Part shown: positions 22,505 to 30,093 of the stretch, piece after piece
How the letters are laid out: every line of letters starts with the position of its first letter
Numbering within the stretch: position 1 is the stretch's first letter
Assembly (NCBI GenBank): GCA_017529865.1
Contig: JAFXNA010000012.1
Span: 1-64,000 of the forward strand
Direction: 5' to 3'
Length of the DNA: 64,000 bases
Source of the DNA: Bacteroidaceae bacterium
Lineage (GTDB): Bacteria; Bacteroidota; Bacteroidia; Bacteroidales; Bacteroidaceae
Translations under genes and position numbers: made by a program
The notes under the pieces: generated by a model
What the model saw: the letters and a program-made list of their open reading frames with translations, nothing else
Told to the model about the DNA's origin: nothing
Databases searched by the model: none

Positions 22505-23410
22505 ATGAAATCGAAAGAGATAAAGATTGCCATTGCTGCCATCGTCGCAGTTGTGATTGTGTATTTGGGTATCATTTTCATGAAGGGTCTGAAGCTGTTC
22601 GGTACTGACAATATCTACTATGTGGAAATGAAGAACGTAGCCGGCCTGTCGAAAGCAGGTGAGGTGATTGCCAACGGTATGAACATCGGGTCGGTGAAAG
22701 ACATTAGCTACGATTCCAAGCGACAGATGCTCACCGTGGCAGTCGAACTGAACGAAGGATTCAGCCTGCCACGCAACAGTCATGCAACGACGACGAAAGA
22801 TATGCTGGGTGCACCGAAGATGAACATCATCCTGGGCGAGAATCCCAACGACCTGCTGACAGTAGGCGATACCATTTATGGTGAGGGAGGCGGCGACCTC
22901 ATGTCGTCCATCGGCGATATGGTGCCACAGCTCAAAGCTCTGATGCCAAAACTCGATTCCATCCTTTCGGCAGTCAATACCCTGACAAACGATCCGGCAC
23001 TCGCAACTTCGTTGCAAAACATGGAATATATTACCAATAATTTGAAGACAACAACCGACGATGTCAACCAACTGATGCGTCGCGATGTGCCACAGCTCAT
23101 GGGACATGCCAACAACATTTGCACCAATCTGGAAACGACCACCAGCCAGCTCAACCAACTCGACCTGGTAGGAATGGCCAGCAATGCCAACGCAACCCTC
23201 GAAAGTGCCAACCAGGCCGTCTCTGAGCTGCAATCGTTCACTAGTCAGCTGAACAATCAGCACTCGTCATTGGGTAAATTGATGAACGATCCAAGCATCT
23301 ATAATCACCTCGATTCTACAATGAACAATGCATCGCGTTTGCTCGAAGATTTGCGCCTTCATCCCAAGCGTTATGTGCATTTTTCGCTTTTTGGTAAAAA
23401 AGATAAGTAA
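22505..23410 (+). CDS. mlaD: MlaD/MCE-family lipid transport protein
   Basis: A 301-residue protein with one N-terminal membrane anchor (IAIAAIVAVVIVYLGIIFMKGLKLF) and an MCE domain (about 36-115: YYVEMKNVAGLSKAGEVIANGMNIGSV, then GAPKMNIILG). The rest is helical and rich in Asn, Gln and Thr, as in MCE proteins that form long periplasmic assemblies for moving phospholipids. The partner ATPase and permease genes are not in the window. It is translated with the amidase. Naming it mlaD reflects family, not proven function. Confidence 0.88.
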   Translation: MKSKEIKIAIAAIVAVVIVYLGIIFMKGLKLFGTDNIYYVEMKNVAGLSKAGEVIANGMNIGSVKDISYDSKRQMLTVAVELNEGFSLPRNSHATTTKDMLGAPKMNIILGENPNDLLTVGDTIYGEGGGDLMSSIGDMVPQLKALMPKLDSILSAVNTLTNDPALATSLQNMEYITNNLKTTTDDVNQLMRRDVPQLMGHANNICTNLETTTSQLNQLDLVGMASNANATLESANQAVSELQSFTSQLNNQHSSLGKLMNDPSIYNHLDSTMNNASRLLEDLRLHPKRYVHFSLFGKKDK

Positions 23411-23786
23411 CAGCGTTATTTAAATAATATCCAAATAAGAAAATGCCTAATTTGATAAAATTGAAACTTGTCAAATGGGGAAAGATAGGGGTCTGTTTGG
23501 GTTTTTTACATTGTTCAAACTCCTTTTTCAAAAAATATAAAACTGCTAATCCTCAATAGCGTGTCCTGCCGCCTATTTTTGCTGTTTTTTAGAGGGTGCA
23601 CGTTTTACAAATGTGTAAGTCAATGAAATAAAACACGTTACGTGAAAGCACAAAAAACACGCCCCGAAAAATAAGATTTTGTTAGTATAAAAAAAGGTTG
23701 TACCTTTGCACCACGGAAATTAAAACCGACCGAGAAAGAAATTATTGTGCTAACAAAGTAAAACAATAGCTTAATACAAAACGAAG
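23411..23786. promoter_or_regulatory. dnaA upstream region with promoter
   Basis: An AT-rich gap of 376 bases. A canonical promoter, TTTG (23678-23681), 19 bases, TACCTTTG (23701-23708), drives dnaA with a leader of about 70 bases. Upstream, around 23600-23670, are imperfect inverted segments around CACGTT and a TTAC-N6-GTAA dyad. I see no convincing cluster of TTATCCACA-type DnaA boxes, so I do not call an origin. Confidence 0.65.
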
Positions 23787-25187
23787 ATGACTAAAGCGTT
23801 GAAAGAATTGTGGGATGAGTGTGTTGAAATAATCCGAGACAATATATCTCCAAAGCAGTTTGACACCTGGTTTGCATGCATTGAACCTCAGTCGTTCGAC
23901 CATCAGCAACTGGTCATAGCGGTTCCAAGCCGTTTCGTGTTCGAACATCTTGAGACAACCTATATCGATTTAATATATAAGGTAATCACGAGAGTCTTTG
24001 GAAAGGGAGTCCAGCTCAGCTATACAATCAATGAGATAGCTGGCAAGAAAAACATCAGCAAACCATCTAACGGCAACGACACCATACAGCCGTCCGTCAA
24101 AGGGACAAGGAAGGAACCTGTGATCGATGTAATGTCACAGGCTACACCTGCCGACGACCTTGACTCGCGACTGAATGCCAACTACACCTTTGCCAGTTTC
24201 ATTGAGGGCGAAAGCAACCGCTTAGCTCGCAGTGTAGGCGAAGCCATTGCCAAGAATCCCGCACAGACATTCAACCCACTGTTCATCTACGGCCCGTCAG
24301 GATGTGGCAAGACCCACCTGATCAATGCCATCGGATGGGGTATTAAGCAATATCATCCTCAGCTGAGAGTCATCTACTTGTCTGCCCATCTGTTCCAGGT
24401 GCAGTATACCACTGCAGTGCGACAGAATAAGGTGAACGATTTCATCGCCTTCTATCAGACCATCGATGCGTTATTGATTGACGACGTACAGGAGTTGTCG
24501 GGTCTTGAGAAGACCCAGAACACCTTCTTCCATATCTTCAATCATCTCCATCTTAATCATAAGCAGATAATTCTTACCGCCGATCGTCCGCCAATCGACA
24601 TCGTGGGACTCGAAGAGCGTCTGCTCACCCGATTCAAGTGGGGACTCCAGGCTGAGATTTTCAAACCCACCAAGGCTCTCTGTCGCGCAATCCTTAATTA
24701 TAAGGTAAAGCAAGATGCACTGCCCATCCCTGCCAATGTCATCAACTACATCGCAGAGAAGGTCAACGGCAGTGTGAGAGACCTCGAAGGCATCCTCAAT
24801 TCACTGATGGCTCACTCTGTGGTCTACAAGTGCGAAATCAACATGCGTCTGGCCGATCAGGTGTTGCCACGCTATATCAAGGTCGACACCCGTCCGCTCA
24901 CCATCGCCGATGTCAAGCAAGGAGTGTGCAAGCACTACAACGTGCATGAGACCGAACTCTGCTCGCAGAGCCGTCGTCAGCCCATCAATCAGATTCGGCA
25001 GACCGCTGCCTATCTGGCCAGCATCCTCACCGAGCTGTCCAACATACAGATAGGCGACCAGTTGGGTGGACGTTCCCACGCTACCATCCTCCATGCCATC
25101 CGCCACATCAAGGAGATGGCAGAGGTCGATGCAGCCTTCCAGAAGGAACTCGAAGACCTGGCCGAGGAAATCAAGCGTAACAGATAG
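23787..25187 (+). CDS. dnaA: Chromosomal replication initiator DnaA
   Basis: A 466-residue initiator. Domain I (1-80) includes LWDECVEIIRDNISPKQFDTWF. A short linker follows. The AAA+ domain has Walker A GPSGCGKTH (169-177) and Walker B ALLIDDVQEL (about 230), with an arginine-finger region further on. Domain IV carries the DNA-binding signature IGDQLGGRSHATILHAIRHI. It binds DnaA boxes and opens the origin. Length and order are normal for the family. A clean promoter sits upstream, and nrdJ follows after 36 bases, so initiation and dNTP supply may be expressed together. Confidence 0.97.
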   Translation: MTKALKELWDECVEIIRDNISPKQFDTWFACIEPQSFDHQQLVIAVPSRFVFEHLETTYIDLIYKVITRVFGKGVQLSYTINEIAGKKNISKPSNGNDTIQPSVKGTRKEPVIDVMSQATPADDLDSRLNANYTFASFIEGESNRLARSVGEAIAKNPAQTFNPLFIYGPSGCGKTHLINAIGWGIKQYHPQLRVIYLSAHLFQVQYTTAVRQNKVNDFIAFYQTIDALLIDDVQELSGLEKTQNTFFHIFNHLHLNHKQIILTADRPPIDIVGLEERLLTRFKWGLQAEIFKPTKALCRAILNYKVKQDALPIPANVINYIAEKVNGSVRDLEGILNSLMAHSVVYKCEINMRLADQVLPRYIKVDTRPLTIADVKQGVCKHYNVHETELCSQSRRQPINQIRQTAAYLASILTELSNIQIGDQLGGRSHATILHAIRHIKEMAEVDAAFQKELEDLAEEIKRNR

Positions 25188-25223
25188 TTACCTTCACAAT
25201 AAGCTCACAATTACCAATACATC

Positions 25224-27776
25224 ATGGATACAAAAAATACCTATACCTATGACGATGCATTAGCTGCCTCGTTAGAATACTTCGACGGTGACGAACTGGC
25301 AGCTCGTGTATGGGTCAACAAGTATGCAATGAAAGACTCGTTCGGTAACATCTACGAACGAACTCCTGCCGACATGCATTGGCGTATTGCCAATGAGATT
25401 GCGCGTGTCGAACGTCAGTATGAGAATCCGATGACTGCTCAGGACGTGTTCGACCTGCTCGACCATTTCCGCTATATCGTGCCTGCTGGAAGCCCTATGA
25501 CTGGTATCGGCAACGACTTCCAGGTGGCATCACTTAGCAACTGCTTCGTCATCGGTCTCGACGGACCTGCCGACAGCTATGGAGCCGTCATCAAGATTGA
25601 CGAGGAACAGGTACAGCTCATGAAGCGCCGTGGTGGTGTCGGTCACGACCTCTCGCACATCCGTCCGAAAGGCAGTCCGGTGAAAAACTCTGCCCTCACC
25701 TCTACAGGTCTCGTACCGTTCATGGAGCGCTATAGCAACTCCACCCGCGAGGTGGCACAGGAAGGCCGTCGTGGTGCCCTCATGCTCTCTGTTTCCATCA
25801 AACATCCCGATGCCGAATCGTTCATCGATGCCAAGATGACAGAAGGAAAGGTGACAGGTGCCAATGTCAGCGTACGTATCACCGACGACTTCATGAAGGC
25901 AGCCATCGAGGGTCAGCCCTTCAAACAGCAGTACCCCATCGATAGCGACAATCCACTCGTGGAGCAGAACATCAATGCCAGCGAACTGTGGAAGAAGATT
26001 GTTCACAATGCATGGAAGAGTGCCGAACCAGGTGTGTTGTTCTGGGACACCATCATCCGTGAGAGTGTGCCCGACTGCTATGCCGACCTCGGCTACAAGA
26101 CAATCTCCACCAACCCCTGTGGCGAGATACCCCTCTGTCCTTACGACAGCTGCCGTCTGCTCGCCATCAACCTCTACTCCTACGTCGAAGAACCTTTTAC
26201 CAAGAACGCACATTTCAACTTCGACAAGTTCCGTCAGCATGTAGCTGCTGCACAGCGCATCATGGACGACATCATCGACCTCGAGATCGAGAAGATACGA
26301 CTCATCCAAGAGAAAATCGAGAAAGACCCCGAGAGCGAGGAAATCAAGGGAAGCGAGCGTAAGTTGTGGGACAAGATCTACAACAAGAGCAAGCAAGGAC
26401 GTCGCACGGGTGTCGGCATCACCGCTGAGGGCGATATGCTGGCAGCGCTGGGCCTGACCTATGGCACACCGGAAGCCACATACTTCTCAACCGAAGTCCA
26501 CAAGACCATTGCTGTCGAGGCCTATCGCAGTTCAGTCACGATGGCCAAGGAGCGTGGTGCCTTCGAGGTGTACGATGCAAAGCGCGAGGCGAACAATCCG
26601 TTCGTCAACCGCATCAAGCAGGTAGATCCACAGCTCTATGACGATATGGTGAAGTATGGACGCCGCAACATTGCCTGTCTCACCATCGCACCTACAGGAA
26701 CCACCAGCCTCATGACCCAGACCACATCCGGCATCGAACCCGTCTTCATGCCAGTCTATAAGCGTCGTCGAAAGGTCAACCCCAGCGACCCCAATGTACA
26801 TGTGGACTTTGTCGACGAGACAGGCGACTCCTTCGAAGAATACATCGTCTACCATCCAAAGTTCCTCACCTGGATGAAGATCAATGGTATCGACACCACA
26901 CAACGTTACACCCAGGAAGAGATCGATGCCATCGTGCAACGCTCACCTTATTATAAGGCAACAGCCAACGATGTCGATTGGATGGAGAAAGTCAAGATGC
27001 AGGGAGCCATCCAGAAGTGGGTCGACCACTCCATCTCAGTCACCATCAACCTGCCCAACGATGTCAGCGAGGAACTCGTCGGACAACTCTATGTCGAGGC
27101 ATGGAAGTGCGGCTGTAAAGGCTGTACCGTCTATCGTGACGGAAGCCGCAGCGGAGTGCTCATCTCCACCAAGAGCGAAACCAAGAAGAAGACCGAGGAA
27201 GGCGAATGCAACTGTCCGCCGCCAGTAGTGACCGAAGTGCGTCCCAAGAGCCTGGAATGCGACGTGGTGCGTTTCCAGAACAACAAGGAGAAGTGGGTGG
27301 CATTCGTCGGACTGCTCGATGGATACCCCTACGAAATCTTCACCGGAGTGCTCGACGACGAAGACGGCATCGCACTGCCCAAGACCGTATCGAAAGGACA
27401 TATCATCAAGAACTTCGACGAGAACGGTAACAAGCGCTACGACTTCCAGTTCGAGAACCGCCGTGGCTACAAGACCACCATCGAAGGACTCTCCGAGCGA
27501 TTCAACAAAGAGTACTGGAACTACGCCAAACTCATCAGCGGTGTGCTCCGCTATCGCATGCCACTCACCAACGTCATCAAACTCGTCTCGTCACTCCAGC
27601 TCGAGAGCGAAAGCATCAACACCTGGAAGAACGGGGTAGAACGTGCACTCAAGAAGTATGTACAGGACGGTACCAAGGCAACCGGACAGAAATGCCCGAA
27701 CTGCGGACAAGAGACACTCGTCTATCAGGAAGGATGCCTCATCTGTACCAACTGCGGTCACTCCCGTTGCGGCTAA
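25224..27776 (+). CDS. nrdJ: Adenosylcobalamin-dependent (class II) ribonucleotide reductase
   Basis: An 850-residue enzyme that reduces ribonucleotides to deoxyribonucleotides using a cobalamin-generated thiyl radical. Active-site features: SLSNCFVIG (Cys107, redox pair), TNPCGEIPL (Asn297, Cys299 and Glu301; Cys299 is the thiyl radical residue), and APTGTTSLM (about 493). The C-terminal part has CGCKGCTVYRDGSRSGVL, a segment before residue 700 rich in Lys/Glu and cysteines, and a final zinc ribbon CPNCGQ-x9-CLICTNCGHSRCG, typical of the long class II forms. No partner subunit is needed. It directly follows dnaA. Confidence 0.95.
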   Translation: MDTKNTYTYDDALAASLEYFDGDELAARVWVNKYAMKDSFGNIYERTPADMHWRIANEIARVERQYENPMTAQDVFDLLDHFRYIVPAGSPMTGIGNDFQVASLSNCFVIGLDGPADSYGAVIKIDEEQVQLMKRRGGVGHDLSHIRPKGSPVKNSALTSTGLVPFMERYSNSTREVAQEGRRGALMLSVSIKHPDAESFIDAKMTEGKVTGANVSVRITDDFMKAAIEGQPFKQQYPIDSDNPLVEQNINASELWKKIVHNAWKSAEPGVLFWDTIIRESVPDCYADLGYKTISTNPCGEIPLCPYDSCRLLAINLYSYVEEPFTKNAHFNFDKFRQHVAAAQRIMDDIIDLEIEKIRLIQEKIEKDPESEEIKGSERKLWDKIYNKSKQGRRTGVGITAEGDMLAALGLTYGTPEATYFSTEVHKTIAVEAYRSSVTMAKERGAFEVYDAKREANNPFVNRIKQVDPQLYDDMVKYGRRNIACLTIAPTGTTSLMTQTTSGIEPVFMPVYKRRRKVNPSDPNVHVDFVDETGDSFEEYIVYHPKFLTWMKINGIDTTQRYTQEEIDAIVQRSPYYKATANDVDWMEKVKMQGAIQKWVDHSISVTINLPNDVSEELVGQLYVEAWKCGCKGCTVYRDGSRSGVLISTKSETKKKTEEGECNCPPPVVTEVRPKSLECDVVRFQNNKEKWVAFVGLLDGYPYEIFTGVLDDEDGIALPKTVSKGHIIKNFDENGNKRYDFQFENRRGYKTTIEGLSERFNKEYWNYAKLISGVLRYRMPLTNVIKLVSSLQLESESINTWKNGVERALKKYVQDGTKATGQKCPNCGQETLVYQEGCLICTNCGHSRCG

Positions 27777-27778
27777 CA

Positions 27779-27849
27779 CTAACGCTAACCGCTACCCCCT
27801 CACCGCTAAACAATTTTTACATTTTATAATTTTTGCATTTTTACATTTG
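27779..27849. repeat. Short degenerate repeats between nrdJ and folB
   Basis: Starts with CTAAC/CGCTAA-type units and continues with TTTTTACATTTTATAATTTT followed by TTTTTACATT again. The same AT-rich pattern in the opposite orientation lies between the genes at 59297 and 59338. No terminator is seen, so folB may be read from upstream. Confidence 0.5.
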
Positions 27850-28209
27850 ATGCTTATAGCTCTACATGACATCCGCATCTTCGCCTATCATGGTGTGATG
27901 CCCCAGGAACACGTCGTTGGCGATTGGTACACCGTCAACCTCCAACTCACGGTCAGCAACGAAGTCTCGACCCAGAGCGACCAGATTGCCGATACCGTCG
28001 ACTATTCCAAGGTGTTCGAAGTTGTCAAGCGCGAGATGCTCATCCCCTCCAAGTTGATGGAACACGTCTGTGGACGCATCACCCGAGCCATCCTCGACCA
28101 GTTCCCATTGGTCGATGCCGTCAGCATCACCATCATCAAGCAGAATCCCCCCATCGGGGCCGAGTGTGGAGGATGCGGCGTAGAGTTGACACAACGGCGC
28201 CAGCAATAG
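27850..28209 (+). CDS. folB: Dihydroneopterin aldolase
   Basis: A 119-residue enzyme of folate synthesis (7,8-dihydroneopterin to 6-hydroxymethyl-dihydropterin plus glycolaldehyde). Conserved blocks: LHDIRIFAYHGVMPQEHVVGDWY with the catalytic-site Tyr and Glu, TVDYSKVFEVVK, and the C-terminal VSITIIKQNPPIGAECGGCGVEL, where the KxxPP/I region lies at the pterin pocket. I start it at the ATG at 27850. The upstream in-frame extension overlaps the end of nrdJ in another frame and has no homology to the family. Confidence 0.93.
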   Translation: MLIALHDIRIFAYHGVMPQEHVVGDWYTVNLQLTVSNEVSTQSDQIADTVDYSKVFEVVKREMLIPSKLMEHVCGRITRAILDQFPLVDAVSITIIKQNPPIGAECGGCGVELTQRRQQ

Positions 28210-28221
28210 TGGCAGCAACAC

Positions 28222-28250
28222 AAAAAAGGCAGGATGTGAGTCCTGCCTTT
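28222..28250. terminator. Bidirectional terminator after folB
   Basis: AAAAAAGGCAGGA-TGTGAG-TCCTGCCTTT followed by GTTTTG. Stem and loop are the same as at 11509-11538. It separates folB from the convergent small membrane protein gene. Confidence 0.85.
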
Positions 28251-28284
28251 GTTTTGTGCCTGCAATTTGTTGGCTTGCCTTCTG

Positions 28285-28500
28285 TTAGGCTTCGGTTGTG
28301 GTCTGTACTTCCTTGCTGAAGTATTTGTTGATCACCACGTGGGCGATGATGCCACCGATGATGAGTACCAAACTACCTGTTGTGTACCAGTTCTGGTCGC
28401 AGAGGTCGGCCATGGCTGGAACGAATGTTGCAAGGATCATCAGCACGGCTCCTACCAATGCCAGAATCGCACCTAAATAATTTTTAATGTCTGTTCCCAT
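28285..28500 (-). CDS. Small two-helix membrane protein of unknown function
   Basis: A 71-residue protein with two membrane helices (YLGAILALVGAVLMILATFVPA and GSLVLIIGGIIAHVVINKYF), a short loop with one Cys (ADLCDQNWYTT), and a polar C-terminus. A promoter (28547-28554) lies about 50 bases upstream, which supports expression. I do not recognise the family. Confidence 0.7.
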   Translation of the reverse strand: MGTDIKNYLGAILALVGAVLMILATFVPAMADLCDQNWYTTGSLVLIIGGIIAHVVINKYFSKEVQTTTEA

Positions 28501-28546
28501 TGTTATATTTGTTTTGTTATTAATAGCCTTTGCCTATTTAGCTCTG

Positions 28547-28554
28547 CAAAGTTA
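28547..28554 (-). promoter_or_regulatory. Promoter -7 box of the small membrane protein gene
   Basis: TAACTTTG on the minus strand, followed by CAGAGC. Confidence 0.6.
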
Positions 28555-28665
28555 CGAAATAATTCATGATATGGAATCCATTATTCACATTTTTTTGTTC
28601 ATAATGCAATTTTTTTTACTAAATCGGCTTGTTTTTTTCTGAAATACGCTTGTTTTTCCCATTTA

Positions 28666-28710
28666 ATTATGAATTATGCATTGTGCATTATGAATTATTT
28701 TGTACCTTTG
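28666..28710 (+). promoter_or_regulatory. Heptamer array fused to the rpsF promoter
   Basis: Units of the form AATTATG / CATTATG / CATTGTG run directly into ATTATTTTGTACCTTTGC, whose TACCTTTG (28703-28710) is the -7 box. Nearly the same array plus box occurs at 35598-35642 and 42957-43002 in front of unrelated genes. Confidence 0.7.
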
Positions 28711-28760
28711 CAGCCGCTTTACGCAAAAACAAACAAATTAATTAATTTCAAACAAAAAGT

Positions 28761-29096
28761 ATGAATCAGTACGAAACCGTTTTCATTTTAACTCCCGTTT
28801 TATCTGATCAGCAGATAAAGGAAGCGGTAGAAAAGTATCAGACTTACCTCGAGGGTCAGGGTGCTGAGATTATCAATGTTGAGAATTGGGGTCTCAAGAA
28901 GCTGGCTTACAACATCGAGAAGAAGTCTACTGGATTCTATGCCATGATTGAGTTCAAGGCAGAACCAACAGTGATCGCTAAGTTTGAGTTGCAGATGCGC
29001 CGTGACGAACGTGTGCTCCGCTATCTCACAGTCAAGAACGAAAAGTACGCTGCTCAGTATGCTGAAAAGCGTCGTAACTTAAAGAAGGAGGCATAA
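28761..29096 (+). CDS. rpsF: 30S ribosomal protein S6
   Basis: A 111-residue protein starting [26 protein letters not shown], with the conserved [20 protein letters not shown] and a C-terminus [21 protein letters not shown]. It binds S18 and 16S rRNA in the small subunit. It is first in the rpsF-rpsR-rplI operon, two bases before rpsR, with a -7 box about 50 bases upstream of the start. Confidence 0.97.
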   Translation: MNQYETVFILTPVLSDQQIKEAVEKYQTYLEGQGAEIINVENWGLKKLAYNIEKKSTGFYAMIEFKAEPTVIAKFELQMRRDERVLRYLTVKNEKYAAQYAEKRRNLKKEA

Positions 29097-29098
29097 TT

Positions 29099-29371
29099 AT
29101 GGCAGCACAGACATCACAAGAAGTACGCTTTTTGACTCCTCAGACAGTTGACGTCAAAAGGAAAAAGTATTGTCGCTTCAAGAAGAGCGGTATCAAGTAC
29201 ATTGACTACAAAGACTCTGAGTTCTTGAAGAAGTTCTTGAACGAGCAGGGTAAGATTCTCCCTCGCCGTATCACTGGTAACTCTCTGAAGTATCAGCGCC
29301 GTGTGGCTCAGGCTGTTAAGCGTGCCCGCCATCTGGCTTTGCTTCCATTCGTAACAGACTTGTTGAAATAA
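29099..29371 (+). CDS. rpsR: 30S ribosomal protein S18
   Basis: A 90-residue basic protein with [48 protein letters not shown], the full S18 signature. It partners with S6 in the small subunit. It lies between rpsF and rplI. It has an unusually long N-terminal segment before KRKKYC for so short a protein, as is common in the phylum. Confidence 0.97.
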   Translation: MAAQTSQEVRFLTPQTVDVKRKKYCRFKKSGIKYIDYKDSEFLKKFLNEQGKILPRRITGNSLKYQRRVAQAVKRARHLALLPFVTDLLK

Positions 29372-29390
29372 TTAAAAAGGAGGAAAGACA

Positions 29391-30008
29391 ATGAAAATTA
29401 TATTGAAGAAAGACGTCCAGGGCTTAGGCTATAAGGACGAGGTCCTCACAGTGAAGGACGGATATGGTCGCAATTATCTTCTTCCTCAGCGTTTGGCAGT
29501 ACTCGCTACTGACAAGGCTGTCAAGGCTCTCAACGAGGAATTGAAGCAGCGTGCACACAAGTTGGCTAAGATTAAGGCTGACGCTGAAGAGGCTGCTAAG
29601 CAGTTCGAAGGCATCACGCTCACGATCGAGGCTAAGGTATCGGACGGTCAGGCTATCTACGGTTCTGTAGGTCCTACTCAGATTGCTGAGGCACTTGGCA
29701 AGGCAGGTATCGAACTTGATCCTAAGAAGGTACTCACTAAGGGTGTGAAGGCTCTGGGTCAGTACACTGCTCAGATTCAGCTTCACAGAGAGGTACACGT
29801 AGAGGTACCATTCGAAGTGGTTCCAGACCAGGAGTCTAAGGATGCTCTGGCTGAGATCGCTGCTCAGAAAAAGGCTGACAAGGCTAAGGAGGCTGCTAAG
29901 GCCGCTGAAGCTGAGGCTACTCCAGAAGAGGTTGCTGCAGCAGAAGAGGCAGCAGCTGAGGCTGAGGTGCTCGACGCAATGGATGCTCCTGCTGAAGCAG
30001 CTGAGTAA
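29391..30008 (+). CDS. rplI: 50S ribosomal protein L9 with an acidic C-terminal extension
   Basis: A 205-residue protein. Residues 1-150 are a normal L9: MKIILKKDVQGLGYKDEVLTVKDGYGRNYLLPQ (rRNA-binding N-domain), a long helix, and the C-domain ending HVEVPFEVVP. The last 55 residues are an Ala/Glu/Lys-rich tail (KADKAKEAAKAAEAEATPEE and on) not found in E. coli L9 (149 residues). Such tails occur in L9 of this phylum; their role is unknown. Confidence 0.96.
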   Translation: MKIILKKDVQGLGYKDEVLTVKDGYGRNYLLPQRLAVLATDKAVKALNEELKQRAHKLAKIKADAEEAAKQFEGITLTIEAKVSDGQAIYGSVGPTQIAEALGKAGIELDPKKVLTKGVKALGQYTAQIQLHREVHVEVPFEVVPDQESKDALAEIAAQKKADKAKEAAKAAEAEATPEEVAAAEEAAAEAEVLDAMDAPAEAAE

Positions 30009-30030
30009 TTCAATCATAGCAAAAAGAAAG

Positions 30031-30065
30031 AAACAGGATGTTACGTTCGCGCGACATCCTGTTTT
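30031..30065 (+). terminator. Terminator of the rpsF operon
   Basis: AAACAGGATGT and ACATCCTGTTTT form an eleven-pair stem with a GC-rich loop and a T-run after it. Confidence 0.85.
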
Positions 30066-30093
30066 GGTAAAATTAATAACTTAATCAAACATC

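Noticed and set aside
22475-23263. Open frame of 262 codons on the minus strand
   Set aside because: Antisense to the MCE gene, His/Cys-rich shadow composition, no start signals.
23411-23786. Chromosomal origin next to dnaA
   Set aside because: No cluster of DnaA boxes could be seen, and in this phylum the origin is often elsewhere; strand-skew data would be needed.
25530-26396. Open frame of 288 codons on the minus strand
   Set aside because: Antisense to nrdJ, which carries all expected catalytic motifs.
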